Shown: piece after piece, positions 36,706 to 46,263 of the stretch | Numbering within the stretch: position 1 is the stretch's first letter | Layout of the letters: the number at the start of each line of letters is the position of its first letter | DNA from: Methyloligella sp. | Lineage (GTDB): Bacteria > Pseudomonadota > Alphaproteobacteria > Rhizobiales > HXMU1428-3 | DNA: 64,000 nucleotides | Assembly: GCA_021604645.1 (NCBI GenBank) | Contig: BQJJ01000007.1 | Span: forward strand, 1-64,000 | Reading direction: 5' to 3' | Made by a program: the position numbers and the translations under genes | The notes under the pieces: model-generated | Database searches by the model: none | The model's input: only the letters and a program-made list of their open reading frames with translations | Told to the model about the DNA's origin: nothing

Positions 36706-37992
36706 TTAACTACTCGGCGGTGCTAGTTTCTCAGTTATGTTTTCAAATTCTTCACGCAGTTCCTTATTCTTAAAGACTTGGTCAAATCCAGGGGCTTCAA
36801 GCATTTGAAGGGCTTTGAAAGAAGATTTCGCATCATCTATTAACGCACGAAGCTGAAAACTCGCTTCAACTGTTGAATATGTATTATCTGCAATTCGAAG
36901 ATCTCGTTTGCTACGAGCCCGTGCTCTGACGAGTTGTGAGCGCTGGGTTTGCAAATAATCTCGATAAAAAATAGCAACACGTTCTGAAAACGCTTGTGCT
37001 TTTAAATTTGCATTTAGCACGCGCACTTGGTCGTCTCTATTCCGACCGCGCAGTAATTTGCGAGTCTCTGCGCGCGCGCGCCTGATGTCCTTAAGAACAG
37101 CAGCCATGCGCTTCATATAAACTTTATCGATTTTCTCAATAACATGGTTCTGTGCATGAACAAGCATAGCAAAAAGCGCGGCGTGCATTGCAAAATACCG
37201 ACGTGACGTTTTAATTTCACCATCCGCTTCGGACATCAATTCAGCCAATCGCTCATCAATTTTTCTAGACGCTTCAAAAGCGGCAACCATTTTAATCAGA
37301 TCACCACCCAGAACAGATCCAAGTAGGAGTTCAAGTTGGTCACCCGTCACCTCAATACCAGAAGCAAAAAGAGCCGATTGAATTTCTAGCTTAGCTTTAG
37401 TGATCTCTTTTTTGTTCTCTGAGATGCGTTTATTCAGGTCTTCAATTTCTTCATCAATAGAGGCAACAGTGTCGCTCAATATACCTGGTAGCAAAGCGTC
37501 CGAAGGAGCAGAGAGGCGGCGCTCTCTAAGTTCCGTTATTTGATTTTCAATGGCATTGATACGAGCATTTGCAGCGTCAATTCGTTTTTGAATTGTGACT
37601 AAGGGAACATCAGTCACAACATCAAGCGCTGCATTGAGTAAATCTTGTACCTCCTTCATGCGGCTTTCTTTGGTCTCACTCCATAAAGGAGAGACAAGGA
37701 AATCGCTTTCAGAAGGAAGTTTGTTAGCAGCGTGACGTTGAGTAGCTGTCTTCGAGAGAAGTTTTGATATAGCTTGGAATAATCGTTTGGCTTCCTTGTC
37801 TTCTTTTCCATTAAGGGAGCGTTTAACCAGAGGTGATTCTGTTTGTTTTTGTGTCTCAGTTATCAGTTCATTTTGTTCAGCGGCATATACAGGAACTGTA
37901 AAACCAACACTTAAGCTAAAGATAACCACACTTGATTTGAGTGCCGTTTTACGAAGGATGGATGCCATTGTAGAAAATTTATGGTCGCTCAT
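36706..37992 (-). CDS. secreted coiled-coil protein, function unknown
   Basis: 428 residues. The N-terminus has a signal-like segment (about residues 17-38, VYAAEQ cleavage). The rest is highly charged, with coiled-coil character around residues 115-195 (RIDAANARINAIENQITELR and EEIEDLNKRISENKKEITK) and a basic helical region near 275-350. No cysteine or catalytic motif and no family that I recognise. It would be periplasmic. The gene stands alone, 168 bases upstream of plsY on the same strand, where rhizobia usually have pyrimidine genes. Start ATG 37992. Confidence 0.75.
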   Translation of the reverse strand: MSDHKFSTMASILRKTALKSSVVIFSLSVGFTVPVYAAEQNELITETQKQTESPLVKRSLNGKEDKEAKRLFQAISKLLSKTATQRHAANKLPSESDFLVSPLWSETKESRMKEVQDLLNAALDVVTDVPLVTIQKRIDAANARINAIENQITELRERRLSAPSDALLPGILSDTVASIDEEIEDLNKRISENKKEITKAKLEIQSALFASGIEVTGDQLELLLGSVLGGDLIKMVAAFEASRKIDERLAELMSEADGEIKTSRRYFAMHAALFAMLVHAQNHVIEKIDKVYMKRMAAVLKDIRRARAETRKLLRGRNRDDQVRVLNANLKAQAFSERVAIFYRDYLQTQRSQLVRARARSKRDLRIADNTYSTVEASFQLRALIDDAKSSFKALQMLEAPGFDQVFKNKELREEFENITEKLAPPSS

Positions 37993-38486
37993 TATTTGAT
38001 TTCATCCCTCATTATCAAACAGTTTCAGAATAGGAAACTTGAAACAATCCAATTTAGTATTAGTGTGCGTTCCTTCAGTCTGCAGCTATTTCCTAAATCA
38101 TTTTATCCCCAGGCGTTTCGCTCTCAAAGAACAAACGACTTATAGCCTTTTATCTCAAAAAACAATCTAGCTTATCCATACCATTGAGATGGGGCAATAA
38201 TGAGAAGTGTCAAGTTATCTCATAAGATAAAAATTTAAATAGCTGTAAATACAGTAGAATTTCAAAGGTAAGAATTGTTAAAAGCATTATTTAAGCAACA
38301 ATTCACAAACATCTAGGCTATAAATTGTTCAAATCATTTGCAGTTCGATACGAATCGAGAAAAATAACCGTATAAGATTAAACAACGAGATCTTCAAATG
38401 CTTCTGAGAGAAAAACCTCTAGAGCAAGCTTACCTAACTAGGCAAGCTAAAAAAAGGCTTTAATTTTTAGATTATAGGATAGAGCA
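37993..38486. other. intergenic region between divergent genes
   Basis: 494 bases. I see no coding frame or tRNA. A perfect small dyad TTATCT-CATA-AGATAA lies at about 38215-38230. The region should contain promoters for both the coiled-coil gene and the ICL/PEP-mutase-like gene. Confidence 0.45.
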
Positions 38487-39350
38487 GTGATTAAAGGATG
38501 TGAGCTCGCAGCAAGGCTGGGCTGTGATTGGCAATCAGATGACCCTTTGATTATCCCTGAAGTTTGGGATGTTGCATCCGCACGAATTCTTGTTGAAGCT
38601 GGCTTTCCAACCCTAACAACATCAGCAGCAGCTTATGCGTGGGCACAAGGGTATCGTCCTGGTGAGCGCGTTGGGCTTGAAGAATTACTCGTCGTGGCTG
38701 GACGTATCATAAGAGATTGCCAAAAACCAATCGTAGCTGACCTAGAAGGCTGCTTTGATCGCTCAAATCAATATATCAAACGAGGGGTCATGGCGGCACT
38801 CACCATCGGTGGTAAAGGTGTGATCTTGGGAGATGGCGGCCGTGATGGTATGCACCAAATGCTTGGTGTAATGGAAGTGGCCAATCGTATCAAAAGTGCG
38901 CGAATGGCAGCGATCGAAGTAAAAAAAGAACTGGTGCTCATCGCCAGAACAGATGCTGTCCACATGGGAGCCTTAGTAGCAAACCCATTTGAAGAAGCAA
39001 TAAAACGAGCAAATACCTTTTTAGATGCCGGCGCGGACCTGGTTCATGTACCTGGTGTTCAGAATATTGATGTGGTGCATCAATTAAAAACTCAAATTCA
39101 TGGCCCCGTAATGATTACTGTCAGCCATGGCAATGCCCCCTTGCTTACAGATTATAGAGAAGCAGGCATTACAGCTGTTTCATTGGGAACAGGTCTTATG
39201 CGCTCAGCCTTGAGTGATATGCGCAGAAAAGCAGAAAACCTGATGGCTACGGGGCAGTTTGGTCATTTGGATGAGGCAATGTCTGAGAATGATATGTCTG
39301 ATATTCTATGTGAAAAAGTGGGTGCTTTAACCAAAGTTGCCTCTATCTAA
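38487..39350 (+). CDS. isocitrate lyase/PEP mutase superfamily protein with altered active site
   Basis: 287 residues forming a typical ICL/PEPM barrel: IIPEVWDVASARILVEAGFP, LTTSAAAYAWAQGY, VADLEGCFDRS, KGVILGDGGRDG, LVLIARTDA, DAGADLVHVPG and SLGTGLMRSAL. Known members use two Asp and a Glu as Mg2+ ligands. Here ADLE keeps the acidic pair, but the third ligand position (IxED in relatives) reads ILGD, so Glu is replaced by Gly, and the KKCGH-type lyase loop is missing. It may bind a different substrate or be inactive. Start GTG 38487 with AGGATAG upstream. Followed by a rhodanese gene. Confidence 0.82.
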   Translation: MIKGCELAARLGCDWQSDDPLIIPEVWDVASARILVEAGFPTLTTSAAAYAWAQGYRPGERVGLEELLVVAGRIIRDCQKPIVADLEGCFDRSNQYIKRGVMAALTIGGKGVILGDGGRDGMHQMLGVMEVANRIKSARMAAIEVKKELVLIARTDAVHMGALVANPFEEAIKRANTFLDAGADLVHVPGVQNIDVVHQLKTQIHGPVMITVSHGNAPLLTDYREAGITAVSLGTGLMRSALSDMRRKAENLMATGQFGHLDEAMSENDMSDILCEKVGALTKVASI

Positions 39351-39450
39351 GAAATCCAAAAGCTTTCTTACAAACATCTTACACAAAATACATTTCACAA
39401 TAGGAATGTTTGTTTGTACTCTTCGTACAATAATTGAAGGGGATAGAGTA

Positions 39451-39852
39451 ATGTCGCAAAACATCACAAAACACATTAAAGATATGGTTGCCGAAGCTAG
39501 AGGCCAAATTAATGAGGTTGAGCCCAATGAGGCAATCAGTCTCATTGATGATCAAGGGACCGTTATAGTAGATATAAGAGATGTAAGAGAGCGGCAAAGA
39601 GAAGGGTTCATAGAAGGGGCAATTCATGTACCACGCGGCATGCTAGAGTTTTGGATAGATCCAGATAGCCCTTACCACAAGCCTGTGTTTACTGAAGATA
39701 AACATTTCATCTTTCATTGCGCATCAGGCTGGCGCTCAGCTTTAGCCACAAAAACGGCAAGTGATATGGGATTAAAACCTGTTTCTCATATTAAAGGCGG
39801 TTTTTCAGAATGGATCAAAGCCGGCGGTCCGGTAAGTAAAGAAGTAGGGTAA
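39451..39852 (+). CDS. rhodanese-like domain protein
   Basis: 133 residues, a single rhodanese domain. EVEPNEAISLIDDQGTVIVD with IRDVRE near residue 43 is the conserved start of the fold, and the active-site loop HCASGWRSA contains the persulfide Cys at residue 90 and the ring Arg. It probably transfers sulfane sulfur; no specific partner is known. AAGGGG sits about eight bases before ATG 39451, so the longer frame from 39337 is not used. It lies 100 bases after the ICL/PEPM-like gene and could be cotranscribed. Confidence 0.9.
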   Translation: MSQNITKHIKDMVAEARGQINEVEPNEAISLIDDQGTVIVDIRDVRERQREGFIEGAIHVPRGMLEFWIDPDSPYHKPVFTEDKHFIFHCASGWRSALATKTASDMGLKPVSHIKGGFSEWIKAGGPVSKEVG

Positions 39853-39891
39853 CTGCCTCAAAACAGTGCGGATGACACGACGGTTTCTTTT

Positions 39892-40118
39892 GCGGATGCT
39901 TAGTGGCAACCTGAAGTGCCCCTAAAAAGCCCATGGAATAGCCGAGAGAGAAAAGAGACCGTCAAGGTACGAAGAAGGAGTGACGCCTTTTCGGCGTCAA
40001 GACATGACGCCATAGGCGTCCGGCGCGAGTGCCGCCTCTCGGAGGCCCATGAGCTAAGCACGGTTGCTGGTGGGCAACCTGAAGTGCCTCTAAAAAGCGC
40101 TTGGAATAGCCGTGAGAG
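39892..40118 (+). repeat. composite repeat: A copy, B copy, A copy
   Basis: Two family A copies (39892-39950 and 40058-40118) share the hairpin half GCAACCTGAAGTGCC, the tail CTAAAAAGC and a longer 3' flank GGAATAGCCG(A/T)GAGAG. The second has an intact GGTTGC/GCAACC hairpin with loop TGGTGG; the first has GGATGC with a mismatch. Between them lies family B copy 2 (39969-40046), whose hairpin is TGACGCC-TTTTC-GGCGTCA. The whole ends 24 bases before the ATG of the thioredoxin-fold gene, so probably within its leader. Frames across it are not coding. Confidence 0.8.
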
Positions 40119-40142
40119 TGTAAAAAAGAAAGAGAGATTGAT

Positions 40143-40700
40143 ATGGCTGTATTAACTCCAATTTGTAACTTTGGCTGGCCAGCTCCAGGCTTCACCCTAA
40201 AAGGGACTGACGGCAAGGACTACGGACTATCTGACATCAAGGGTGAAAAAGCAACGTTGGTTATGTTTATCTGCAATCATTGCCCCTATGTTAAATCAAT
40301 CATTGATCGCATTGTGAGAGATGTGAAAGAGTTGCAAGGGATGGGTGTAGGGGTTGTCGCCATTTGCGCAAATGATGCCAATGAATATGAAGAAGACAGT
40401 TTTGAAAATATGATCCAGTTTGCCAAGGATCACGGCTTTACCTTTCCTTACCTTCAAGATGAAACTCAACAAATCGCAAAAACTTATGACGCTGTTTGTA
40501 CGCCAGATTTTTTCGGTTTCGACAAAAATTTAGGACTGCAATATAGAGGCCGTCTTGACGAAAGCCGAAAAGAAGCGGCCCCAATTGATGTAAGAAGAGA
40601 TCTTTTTGAAGCCATGAAGCAAGTGGTAGAAACCGGTACGGGGCCTGAAGATCAAATTCCCTCAATGGGATGTTCTATCAAATGGAAAACAGACGTATAA
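40143..40700 (+). CDS. thioredoxin-fold protein (redoxin/AhpC-TSA-like)
   Basis: 185 residues. PAPGFTLKGTDGKDYGLSDI is the redoxin opening, then LVMFICNHCPYVKS with the redox pair C44-C47, and ICANDANEYEEDSFENM and TPDFFGFD with a cis-proline context (here TPDF). No signal peptide, so cytosolic. These proteins are annotated as thioredoxin family with unknown substrates; they lack the peroxidatic PxxxTxxC of real peroxiredoxins. GAGAG precedes ATG 40143. The leader contains the composite repeat, and the gene appears monocistronic. Confidence 0.88.
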   Translation: MAVLTPICNFGWPAPGFTLKGTDGKDYGLSDIKGEKATLVMFICNHCPYVKSIIDRIVRDVKELQGMGVGVVAICANDANEYEEDSFENMIQFAKDHGFTFPYLQDETQQIAKTYDAVCTPDFFGFDKNLGLQYRGRLDESRKEAAPIDVRRDLFEAMKQVVETGTGPEDQIPSMGCSIKWKTDV

Positions 40701-40972
40701 GTCATAAATACTCCATCATAATTCCATTAAGATTCTAGGTTTCTTAAAGAAATCTCAGGCTTTCTGGGGCGTGTAGACAGATGATAGCAGCTCCTGAAAA
40801 AAAGACTGTGCCTGCTAAAATAGGGCTCAGTAATGTTATCAAAAGTGGTCATAAGATTGTTATAGAACAGTGATAGGTCATAGTCTGAACTCAGAGTTTT
40901 GCTGAGAATTTAGGTTTATTGCATAACAATTACTCAATTTCTCAGTTTCTGGACATAATTTTAAAGTAAAGC

Positions 40973-41199
40973 TTGCACTGTTTATATTGAGCGCTTAAAA
41001 CACTCAATATGCTCTTCTTGCAAGTGGAGCACTTGTTCAGACGCACGGTTAAGACTTATTTTGTTTTTTAGACAGACTGGCCCTACCCGACTATCTGAGA
41101 CGACAGCAAATCTGATGGCGTTAAGCTCAAAGATTGAGAGACATGAAGTCGAGAAGATTAGTTGTCAAATTTTAATATTTATCGGGAAAGGATCCCACA
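40973..41199 (+). promoter_or_regulatory. candidate promoter and long leader of the cold shock gene
   Basis: TTGCAC at 40973, a 17-base spacer and TAAAAC at 40996 resemble a sigma-70 type promoter. A dyad ATTGAG...CTCAAT overlaps the -10 region. If used, the leader would be about 190 bases, as is usual for cold-shock mRNAs whose 5' ends fold by temperature. The rest of 40701-40972 shows no gene. Confidence 0.4.
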
Positions 41200-41412
41200 A
41201 TGTCTACTAAAGGCACAATTAAATTTTTTAACCACTCTAAAGGCTTCGGCTTTATCACACCAGAAGATGGCAGCAAAGATATCTTCGTACACATCACAGC
41301 TCTAGAGCGTGCTGGCATCTCTCAAGTTGACGAAGGCGACAAAGTTTCTTTCGAAATCGAAGATGATCCTCGCGGTCGTGGCAAGCAAGCTACAAACATC
41401 CAAATGGGCTAA
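41200..41412 (+). CDS. CspA-family cold shock protein
   Basis: 70 residues, one cold-shock domain. Both RNA-binding motifs are present: KGFGFITP (RNP1, residues 14-21) and DIFVHI (RNP2, residues 27-32). Acidic overall. It acts as an RNA chaperone that melts mRNA structure. AAGGA lies eight bases before the ATG. It has a long, gene-free 5' region and a terminator downstream. Alphaproteobacteria usually carry several paralogues, so the number or letter cannot be assigned. Confidence 0.96.
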   Translation: MSTKGTIKFFNHSKGFGFITPEDGSKDIFVHITALERAGISQVDEGDKVSFEIEDDPRGRGKQATNIQMG

Positions 41413-41470
41413 TTTTGCTAGAGCTCTTTTGATCGTATGATCATCTAAGCTCGCAAGACTACCATTGAGA

Positions 41471-41504
41471 ATGCCTCCCTAGAAATAGGGGGGCATTTTT
41501 TATT
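41471..41504. terminator. Rho-independent terminator between convergent genes
   Basis: ATGCCTCCCT / AGGGGGGCAT stem, then TTTTTTATTT, 58 bases after the cold shock gene. Position between convergent genes suggests it serves mainly the + strand. Confidence 0.9.
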
Positions 41505-41544
41505 TAAGCTGTTTAATGAAATAGCCTCAGAGATCAAATAAAGC

Positions 41545-41952
41545 TTACTTAACTGAAATACAGGTGCACTCAGCATGTTCAAACACGGCTCGTGATGCTG
41601 TGCCGAAAATTTCCGCGTCTGCAGCAGTTAGTCCGCGACACCCCATAACAATAGTACTGGGCTTTATGCGTTTGCTGGCGGCTAGTATGCCGGTGGCAGG
41701 GTCACCATACTCAAAATCTAAAATATCATAATCAACCCGGCGATGTTTCGCTTTTGCAGCAGCTTTACGTATTATGGTCTGTGCGTTTTTATAAGTCTCT
41801 GGGCTCACATCAGAGGTCTTATAGGGGGCATCAAGTTGAATGATATATAAAAGAAATAACTTGTTTTCATATTTTTCAGCTAAATCGCAGGCAACATGTA
41901 AAGCCTTAAGAGAGTGTTTTGATCCATCAAAGGGAACGAGAATACCAGTCAT
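41545..41952 (-). CDS. universal stress protein (UspA family)
   Basis: 135 residues, one Usp domain. It opens GILVPFDGSKHSLKALHVAC, the ATP-side start of the fold, and has the nucleotide-binding series MGCRGLTAADAEIFGTASR (a relaxed form of G-2x-G-9x-G-S/T: here the last Gly-Thr) before CTCISVK. Whether it binds ATP is not certain. Stand-alone gene, convergent with the cold shock gene; start ATG 41952. Confidence 0.93.
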   Translation of the reverse strand: MTGILVPFDGSKHSLKALHVACDLAEKYENKLFLLYIIQLDAPYKTSDVSPETYKNAQTIIRKAAAKAKHRRVDYDILDFEYGDPATGILAASKRIKPSTIVMGCRGLTAADAEIFGTASRAVFEHAECTCISVK

Positions 41953-42107
41953 TTTATCAATCTCTATGGTTCATTGGTAAAGAAAACTCGCAAGCAACAA
42001 TCAAACAGACTTAAACAGTTAGCAAAATCTTAAAAACTAAACATACAAATAATATAAAATTTTAACGAATTTTCGTTAAACTAGCTCTGTATAGTATGGA
42101 GTTAGTT

Positions 42108-42413
42108 ATGTTTGAGTTAGTGCGTTACACCTTCCTGGTGCTGCTAGGGTTGACCTCTATTGTGGCACTTTTCATCTCTATTCCCTTATTAAGCGGTGTT
42201 ATCATCCAATCGGGTGATTTTGCGCCGGAATATAACCATCATGCGGCCACCTGGATGTGGGGCATAGCGGCTTCCAGCATTTGTCTCTGGCTTTCAAGTT
42301 CATTTCTTCTAAAAGTCCCAGCAACAATAATCAGCTGGCTATCAATTAACAAAGATAATATCGCAGCCTACAGCGTGATTAGTTTGATCTTCATTATGTT
42401 TGTTGTTGTCTAA
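42108..42413 (+). CDS. small membrane protein, function unknown
   Basis: 101 residues with three hydrophobic segments (about residues 6-32, 47-70 and 80-100). No recognised motif. I place the start at ATG 42108, where GGAG lies six bases upstream; an in-frame ATG at 42096 is also possible. The gene is divergent from the universal stress gene and convergent with glnA, and is not part of a visible operon. Confidence 0.65.
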   Translation: MFELVRYTFLVLLGLTSIVALFISIPLLSGVIIQSGDFAPEYNHHAATWMWGIAASSICLWLSSSFLLKVPATIISWLSINKDNIAAYSVISLIFIMFVVV

Positions 42414-42438
42414 AAAATCTTTGCAATAGATCAATTCA

Positions 42439-42474
42439 TAAAAAAAGAGAAGCAGCCAAAGCCACTCCTCTTTA
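42439..42474 (-). terminator. terminator downstream of glnA
   Basis: On the reverse strand AAAGAG...CTCTTT closes a hairpin with inner GC pairs and is followed by a run of Ts, 43 bases after the glnA stop codon. Confidence 0.7.
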
Positions 42475-42516
42475 AGATTTCGTATTTAATAAAAACGACT
42501 AAAGCATCTAGGTGCC

Positions 42517-43926
42517 TTAGATTGAGTAGTACATATCAAACTCAACTGGGTGAGGCATAAGCTCAAAGCGCTCAACATCTTCCATTTTAAGTTCGATAAA
42601 CCCATCAATTTGATCGTCAGTGAACACGCCGCCTTTTTTCAAGAAATCACGGCCGCCATCAAGCTCTTCAAGAGCTTCACGAAGTGATCCACAAACAGTA
42701 GGAATGCTCTTTAGTTCTTCAGCAGGAAGATCATAAAGGTTCTTATCCATAGGATCGCCAGGGTTGATCTTGTTCTCAATACCATCAAGGCCAGCCATAA
42801 GCATTGCAGAGAACGCAAGATATGGGTTAGCAGCTGGATCTGGGAAGCGAATTTCAATACGCTTGCCATTCGGGCTTGCAACGTGAGGAATACGGCAAGA
42901 AGCTGAACGGTTACGTGATGAATAAGCAAGAAGCACAGGTGCTTCATATCCAGGTACAAGGCGCTTATATGAGTTTGTGATCGGGTTAGCAAAGGCATTG
43001 ATCACTTTAGCATGCTTCAAGATACCGCCGATGTAGTGTAGGCAAGTTTCAGATAGGTCAGCATATTGATTGCCAGCAAAAACTGGAGAGCCATCTTTCC
43101 AAATTGATTGGTGAACGTGCATACCAGTACCATTATCACCAAAAACAGGTTTTGGCATAAATGTAGCTGACTTGCCATAAGCATGAGCTACGTTGTGGAC
43201 AGCATATTTGTAAATTTGCACATGGTCAGCAACTTTAAGAAGTGTGTTGAACTTCATGCCTAATTCGTGCTGTGCAGAAGCCACTTCGTGGTGATGCTTT
43301 TCAACGCCAACACCCATGTCTTTCATCACGCTGAGCATTTCAGAGCGGATGTCTTGGCATGAGTCAACTGGAGGTACAGGGAAGTAACCACCTTTAGTGC
43401 GTGGACGGTGGCCAAGGTTACCCATTTCATATTCTGTGTCGCTGTTGCTTGGTAGTTCTGAACTATCAAGTTTAAAACCGCAGTTATAAGGGTCTGAAGA
43501 AAAGCGAACATCATCAAAGATGAAGAATTCAGGCTCTGGTCCGAAGTTGGCCGTATCACCAATACCTGTTGATTTCAGGTAGTTTTCAGCTTTACGAGCA
43601 ATGCCGCGAGGGTCACGTTCGTAATATTCACCTGTATCCGGCTCAGTAACATCGCAAAAAACAGCAAGAGTTGATTGAGCAAAAAATGGATCAATGTGAA
43701 CTGTATCAACATCAGGCATTAGTGTCATATCTGACTGAGAGATGTCTTTCCAACCAGCAATTGATGAACCGTCAAAGGCTACGCCTTCAGAAAACATATC
43801 TTCGTTAACTTCACTAACATCCATAGTAACGTGCTGAACTTTACCACGTGGGTCTGTAAAGCGAAGGTCTACAAATTTAATGTCTTCGTCTTTGATTTTT
43901 GCCAAGACTGTATTTGCATCAGCCAT
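42517..43926 (-). CDS. glnA: glutamine synthetase, type I
   Basis: 469 residues, the GSI-beta length. Visible landmarks: [33 protein letters not shown], the ATP-binding [26 protein letters not shown] and the adenylylation Tyr in NLYDLPAEE near residue 398. It condenses ammonia and glutamate to glutamine, and GlnE shuts it off by adenylylating that Tyr. The start is ATG 43926 with AGGGGA upstream; 43983 would add 19 unconserved residues. It follows glnB by 113 bases, an operon. Confidence 0.98.
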   Translation of the reverse strand: MADANTVLAKIKDEDIKFVDLRFTDPRGKVQHVTMDVSEVNEDMFSEGVAFDGSSIAGWKDISQSDMTLMPDVDTVHIDPFFAQSTLAVFCDVTEPDTGEYYERDPRGIARKAENYLKSTGIGDTANFGPEPEFFIFDDVRFSSDPYNCGFKLDSSELPSNSDTEYEMGNLGHRPRTKGGYFPVPPVDSCQDIRSEMLSVMKDMGVGVEKHHHEVASAQHELGMKFNTLLKVADHVQIYKYAVHNVAHAYGKSATFMPKPVFGDNGTGMHVHQSIWKDGSPVFAGNQYADLSETCLHYIGGILKHAKVINAFANPITNSYKRLVPGYEAPVLLAYSSRNRSASCRIPHVASPNGKRIEIRFPDPAANPYLAFSAMLMAGLDGIENKINPGDPMDKNLYDLPAEELKSIPTVCGSLREALEELDGGRDFLKKGGVFTDDQIDGFIELKMEDVERFELMPHPVEFDMYYSI

Positions 43927-44039
43927 AAAGGGTCCCCTTTTCATTCTATCTAATGGGATTAATCTAAAAATTATATCCCCCAAGAAATTACGTGCAAAAA
44001 AACACGTAAATTAGGAAGAGGGATATAAAACTAAAAAAC

Positions 44040-44405
<366 letters not shown>

Positions 44406-44470
44406 TTATTACGAGGGTGAAAATTACCGGTGCACACTCTAATCTAAACTTATATTACGTTAGGTTGAAT

Positions 44471-44487
44471 TGCATTGCTTATGCCAA
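44471..44487 (-). promoter_or_regulatory. candidate sigma-54 promoter of glnB-glnA
   Basis: On the reverse strand TTGGCATAAGCAATGCA has GG and GC separated by exactly ten bases, the -24/-12 pattern of RpoN promoters (consensus TTGGCAYRNNNNTTGCW, with one mismatch in TTGC). It ends 93 bases before the glnB start. A TGCACC half-site lies between it and the gene. glnB-glnA is RpoN/NtrC controlled in several alphaproteobacteria. The rest of 44379-44688 shows no gene. Confidence 0.55.
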
Positions 44488-44688
44488 GTAATTCACTACA
44501 TAAAAAAAAGAATTAAATCAACGGTTTAGTTCTTTTTCTTCTTTGCGTCATTACACGAAAAACAATTTAATGCTCAAATAATAGGCATCATGATTAAAAC
44601 TTAGGCAGTATTTGTGTATAAAATTTAGGCGTTTTTGGGTGATGAAAAATTGGAATGTAATTTGTAAATTTACTTCTAAATAGGGACT

Positions 44689-46224
44689 ATGGAGATGGAA
44701 CTATTCACCATATCTGAAATGCAAAAAGCCGATAGATTGGCGATTGAGTCAGGCATAAGCGGTATTTTCCTAATGGAACAAGCTGGCATATGTGTCACAA
44801 GCCAGTTTGAACGTATTTCATCTGGGCCATGCCGAGTAACCATTTTAGCTGGTCCCGGTAATAATGGAGGTGATGCTTTTGTAGTCGCGAGGCTTTTAAA
44901 ACAAAGAGCCTATAAAATAGACATGTTTGAACTCTGCTCAAAAGTTGGGCAAGATGGCGGAATTAAATCTGATGCAAACTTTATGAAAAAAAAATGGTTA
45001 GAAATAGGGGGGCAAGTCCATTCATTGTCAAATATCTCGGATATTAGAGAAAGCCTAGACCAATCCACTATGCTAATTGATGGCCTCTTTGGAGCAGGTT
45101 TGAACCGTGATATCGAAAAGCCTTTATTATCTGTAATCGATGAAATTAATCGGGCAAATCTTGATGTTTTGGCCATAGATATTCCGTCTGGGGTAAATGG
45201 TGATACGGGGCAAATTATGGGAACGGCAATAAAAGCTTCCCACACCTGCAGTTTCCACCGGCCAAAACAGGGGCATTATCTTTATCCTGGTCGAGAGATG
45301 TGCGGAGAACTAAATATTGAAAATATTGGCATTTCTGTACGTGTAAGCAATCAAATATTACCAAAGCAACATATAAACTCACCTGATTTATGGCGAGGCA
45401 GTTTAAATAAGCGAGCCATAAATTCACATAAATATCACCAAGGAAGCGTTCTTGTGGTCAGTGGGGATCAGACTATGCAAGGAGCTTCTGTCTTATCATC
45501 AAATGCAGCGGTAAAGGTTGGTGCAGGACTTGTGACAATGACCGTTGCTAAGAAAGAACTGCAGACACACCCAAAATCATATGCAGCCATTATGCTGGCT
45601 AACTTACCAGAAGGTGAAGTGGCTAAAGGTTTAGACGCGCTCGTAAGGTCAAAAAAAATAATAGCATCGTTAATTGGCCCTGGAAGTATGCCAAATGTCA
45701 AAACGCAAGAAAGAGCGTTAGCGTTGCTTAAAACAAGCAAGAGAGTTGTCCTTGATGCAGGTGCTATCACTGCTTTTAAGGGGCAGGGGGAACTCTTAAG
45801 TGCAGAAATAAAAAATCGAGATGTATTACCATCTGTAGTGCTAACCCCTCACGAAGGGGAGTTTAAAACATTATTTCCCGACTTAAATGTAAAAAATAAA
45901 ATAAAAGCTGCTCGAGAAGCGGCAAAGCGAATGAATGCTGTAATAGTATTAAAGGGCGTCGATACAGTGATAGCCTCCCCGGATGAGAGGGTGATTGTAA
46001 ACGCAAATGCGCCTGCAACTTTGGCAAGTGCGGGGACCGGTGATGTTCTGGCGGGAATTATAGTGGGACTGATTGCAAATATTGACACTCCCCTGTTTGA
46101 GGCAGCAGCTGCAGCAGTTTATATTCACGGGGAATGTGCAAATAAAATATCAACTGAGCTAGTGGCAGACGAATTAATCGATCATGTAGCTGATGTAAAA
46201 CAAGTCCTTATAAGTCATTCTTAG
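44689..46224 (+). CDS. nnr: bifunctional NAD(P)HX epimerase / ADP-dependent NAD(P)HX dehydratase
   Basis: 511 residues, the fused form. The N-terminal YjeF_N part (1-215) has LAGPGNNGGDAFVVARLL and IDGLFGAGLNR, and the C-terminal carbohydrate-kinase-like part (about 235-505) has HKYHQGSVLVVSG, GPGS, LTPHEGEF and the NAPATLASAGTGDVLAGI anion hole. It repairs hydrated NADH and NADPH: the epimerase flips R to S, the dehydratase restores the coenzyme. It lies divergent from glnB, as in rhizobial genomes. Start ATG 44689; ATG 44695 is an alternative. Confidence 0.96.
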   Translation: MEMELFTISEMQKADRLAIESGISGIFLMEQAGICVTSQFERISSGPCRVTILAGPGNNGGDAFVVARLLKQRAYKIDMFELCSKVGQDGGIKSDANFMKKKWLEIGGQVHSLSNISDIRESLDQSTMLIDGLFGAGLNRDIEKPLLSVIDEINRANLDVLAIDIPSGVNGDTGQIMGTAIKASHTCSFHRPKQGHYLYPGREMCGELNIENIGISVRVSNQILPKQHINSPDLWRGSLNKRAINSHKYHQGSVLVVSGDQTMQGASVLSSNAAVKVGAGLVTMTVAKKELQTHPKSYAAIMLANLPEGEVAKGLDALVRSKKIIASLIGPGSMPNVKTQERALALLKTSKRVVLDAGAITAFKGQGELLSAEIKNRDVLPSVVLTPHEGEFKTLFPDLNVKNKIKAAREAAKRMNAVIVLKGVDTVIASPDERVIVNANAPATLASAGTGDVLAGIIVGLIANIDTPLFEAAAAAVYIHGECANKISTELVADELIDHVADVKQVLISHS

Positions 46225-46263
46225 TTTATAAAAAGACCACTAATCAGAATTCGGAGAGGGGGA

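Noticed and set aside
39916..40216. Open frames of 79 and 84 codons across the composite repeat
   Set aside because: They consist of repeat sequence, overlap each other on opposite strands, and have no protein features.
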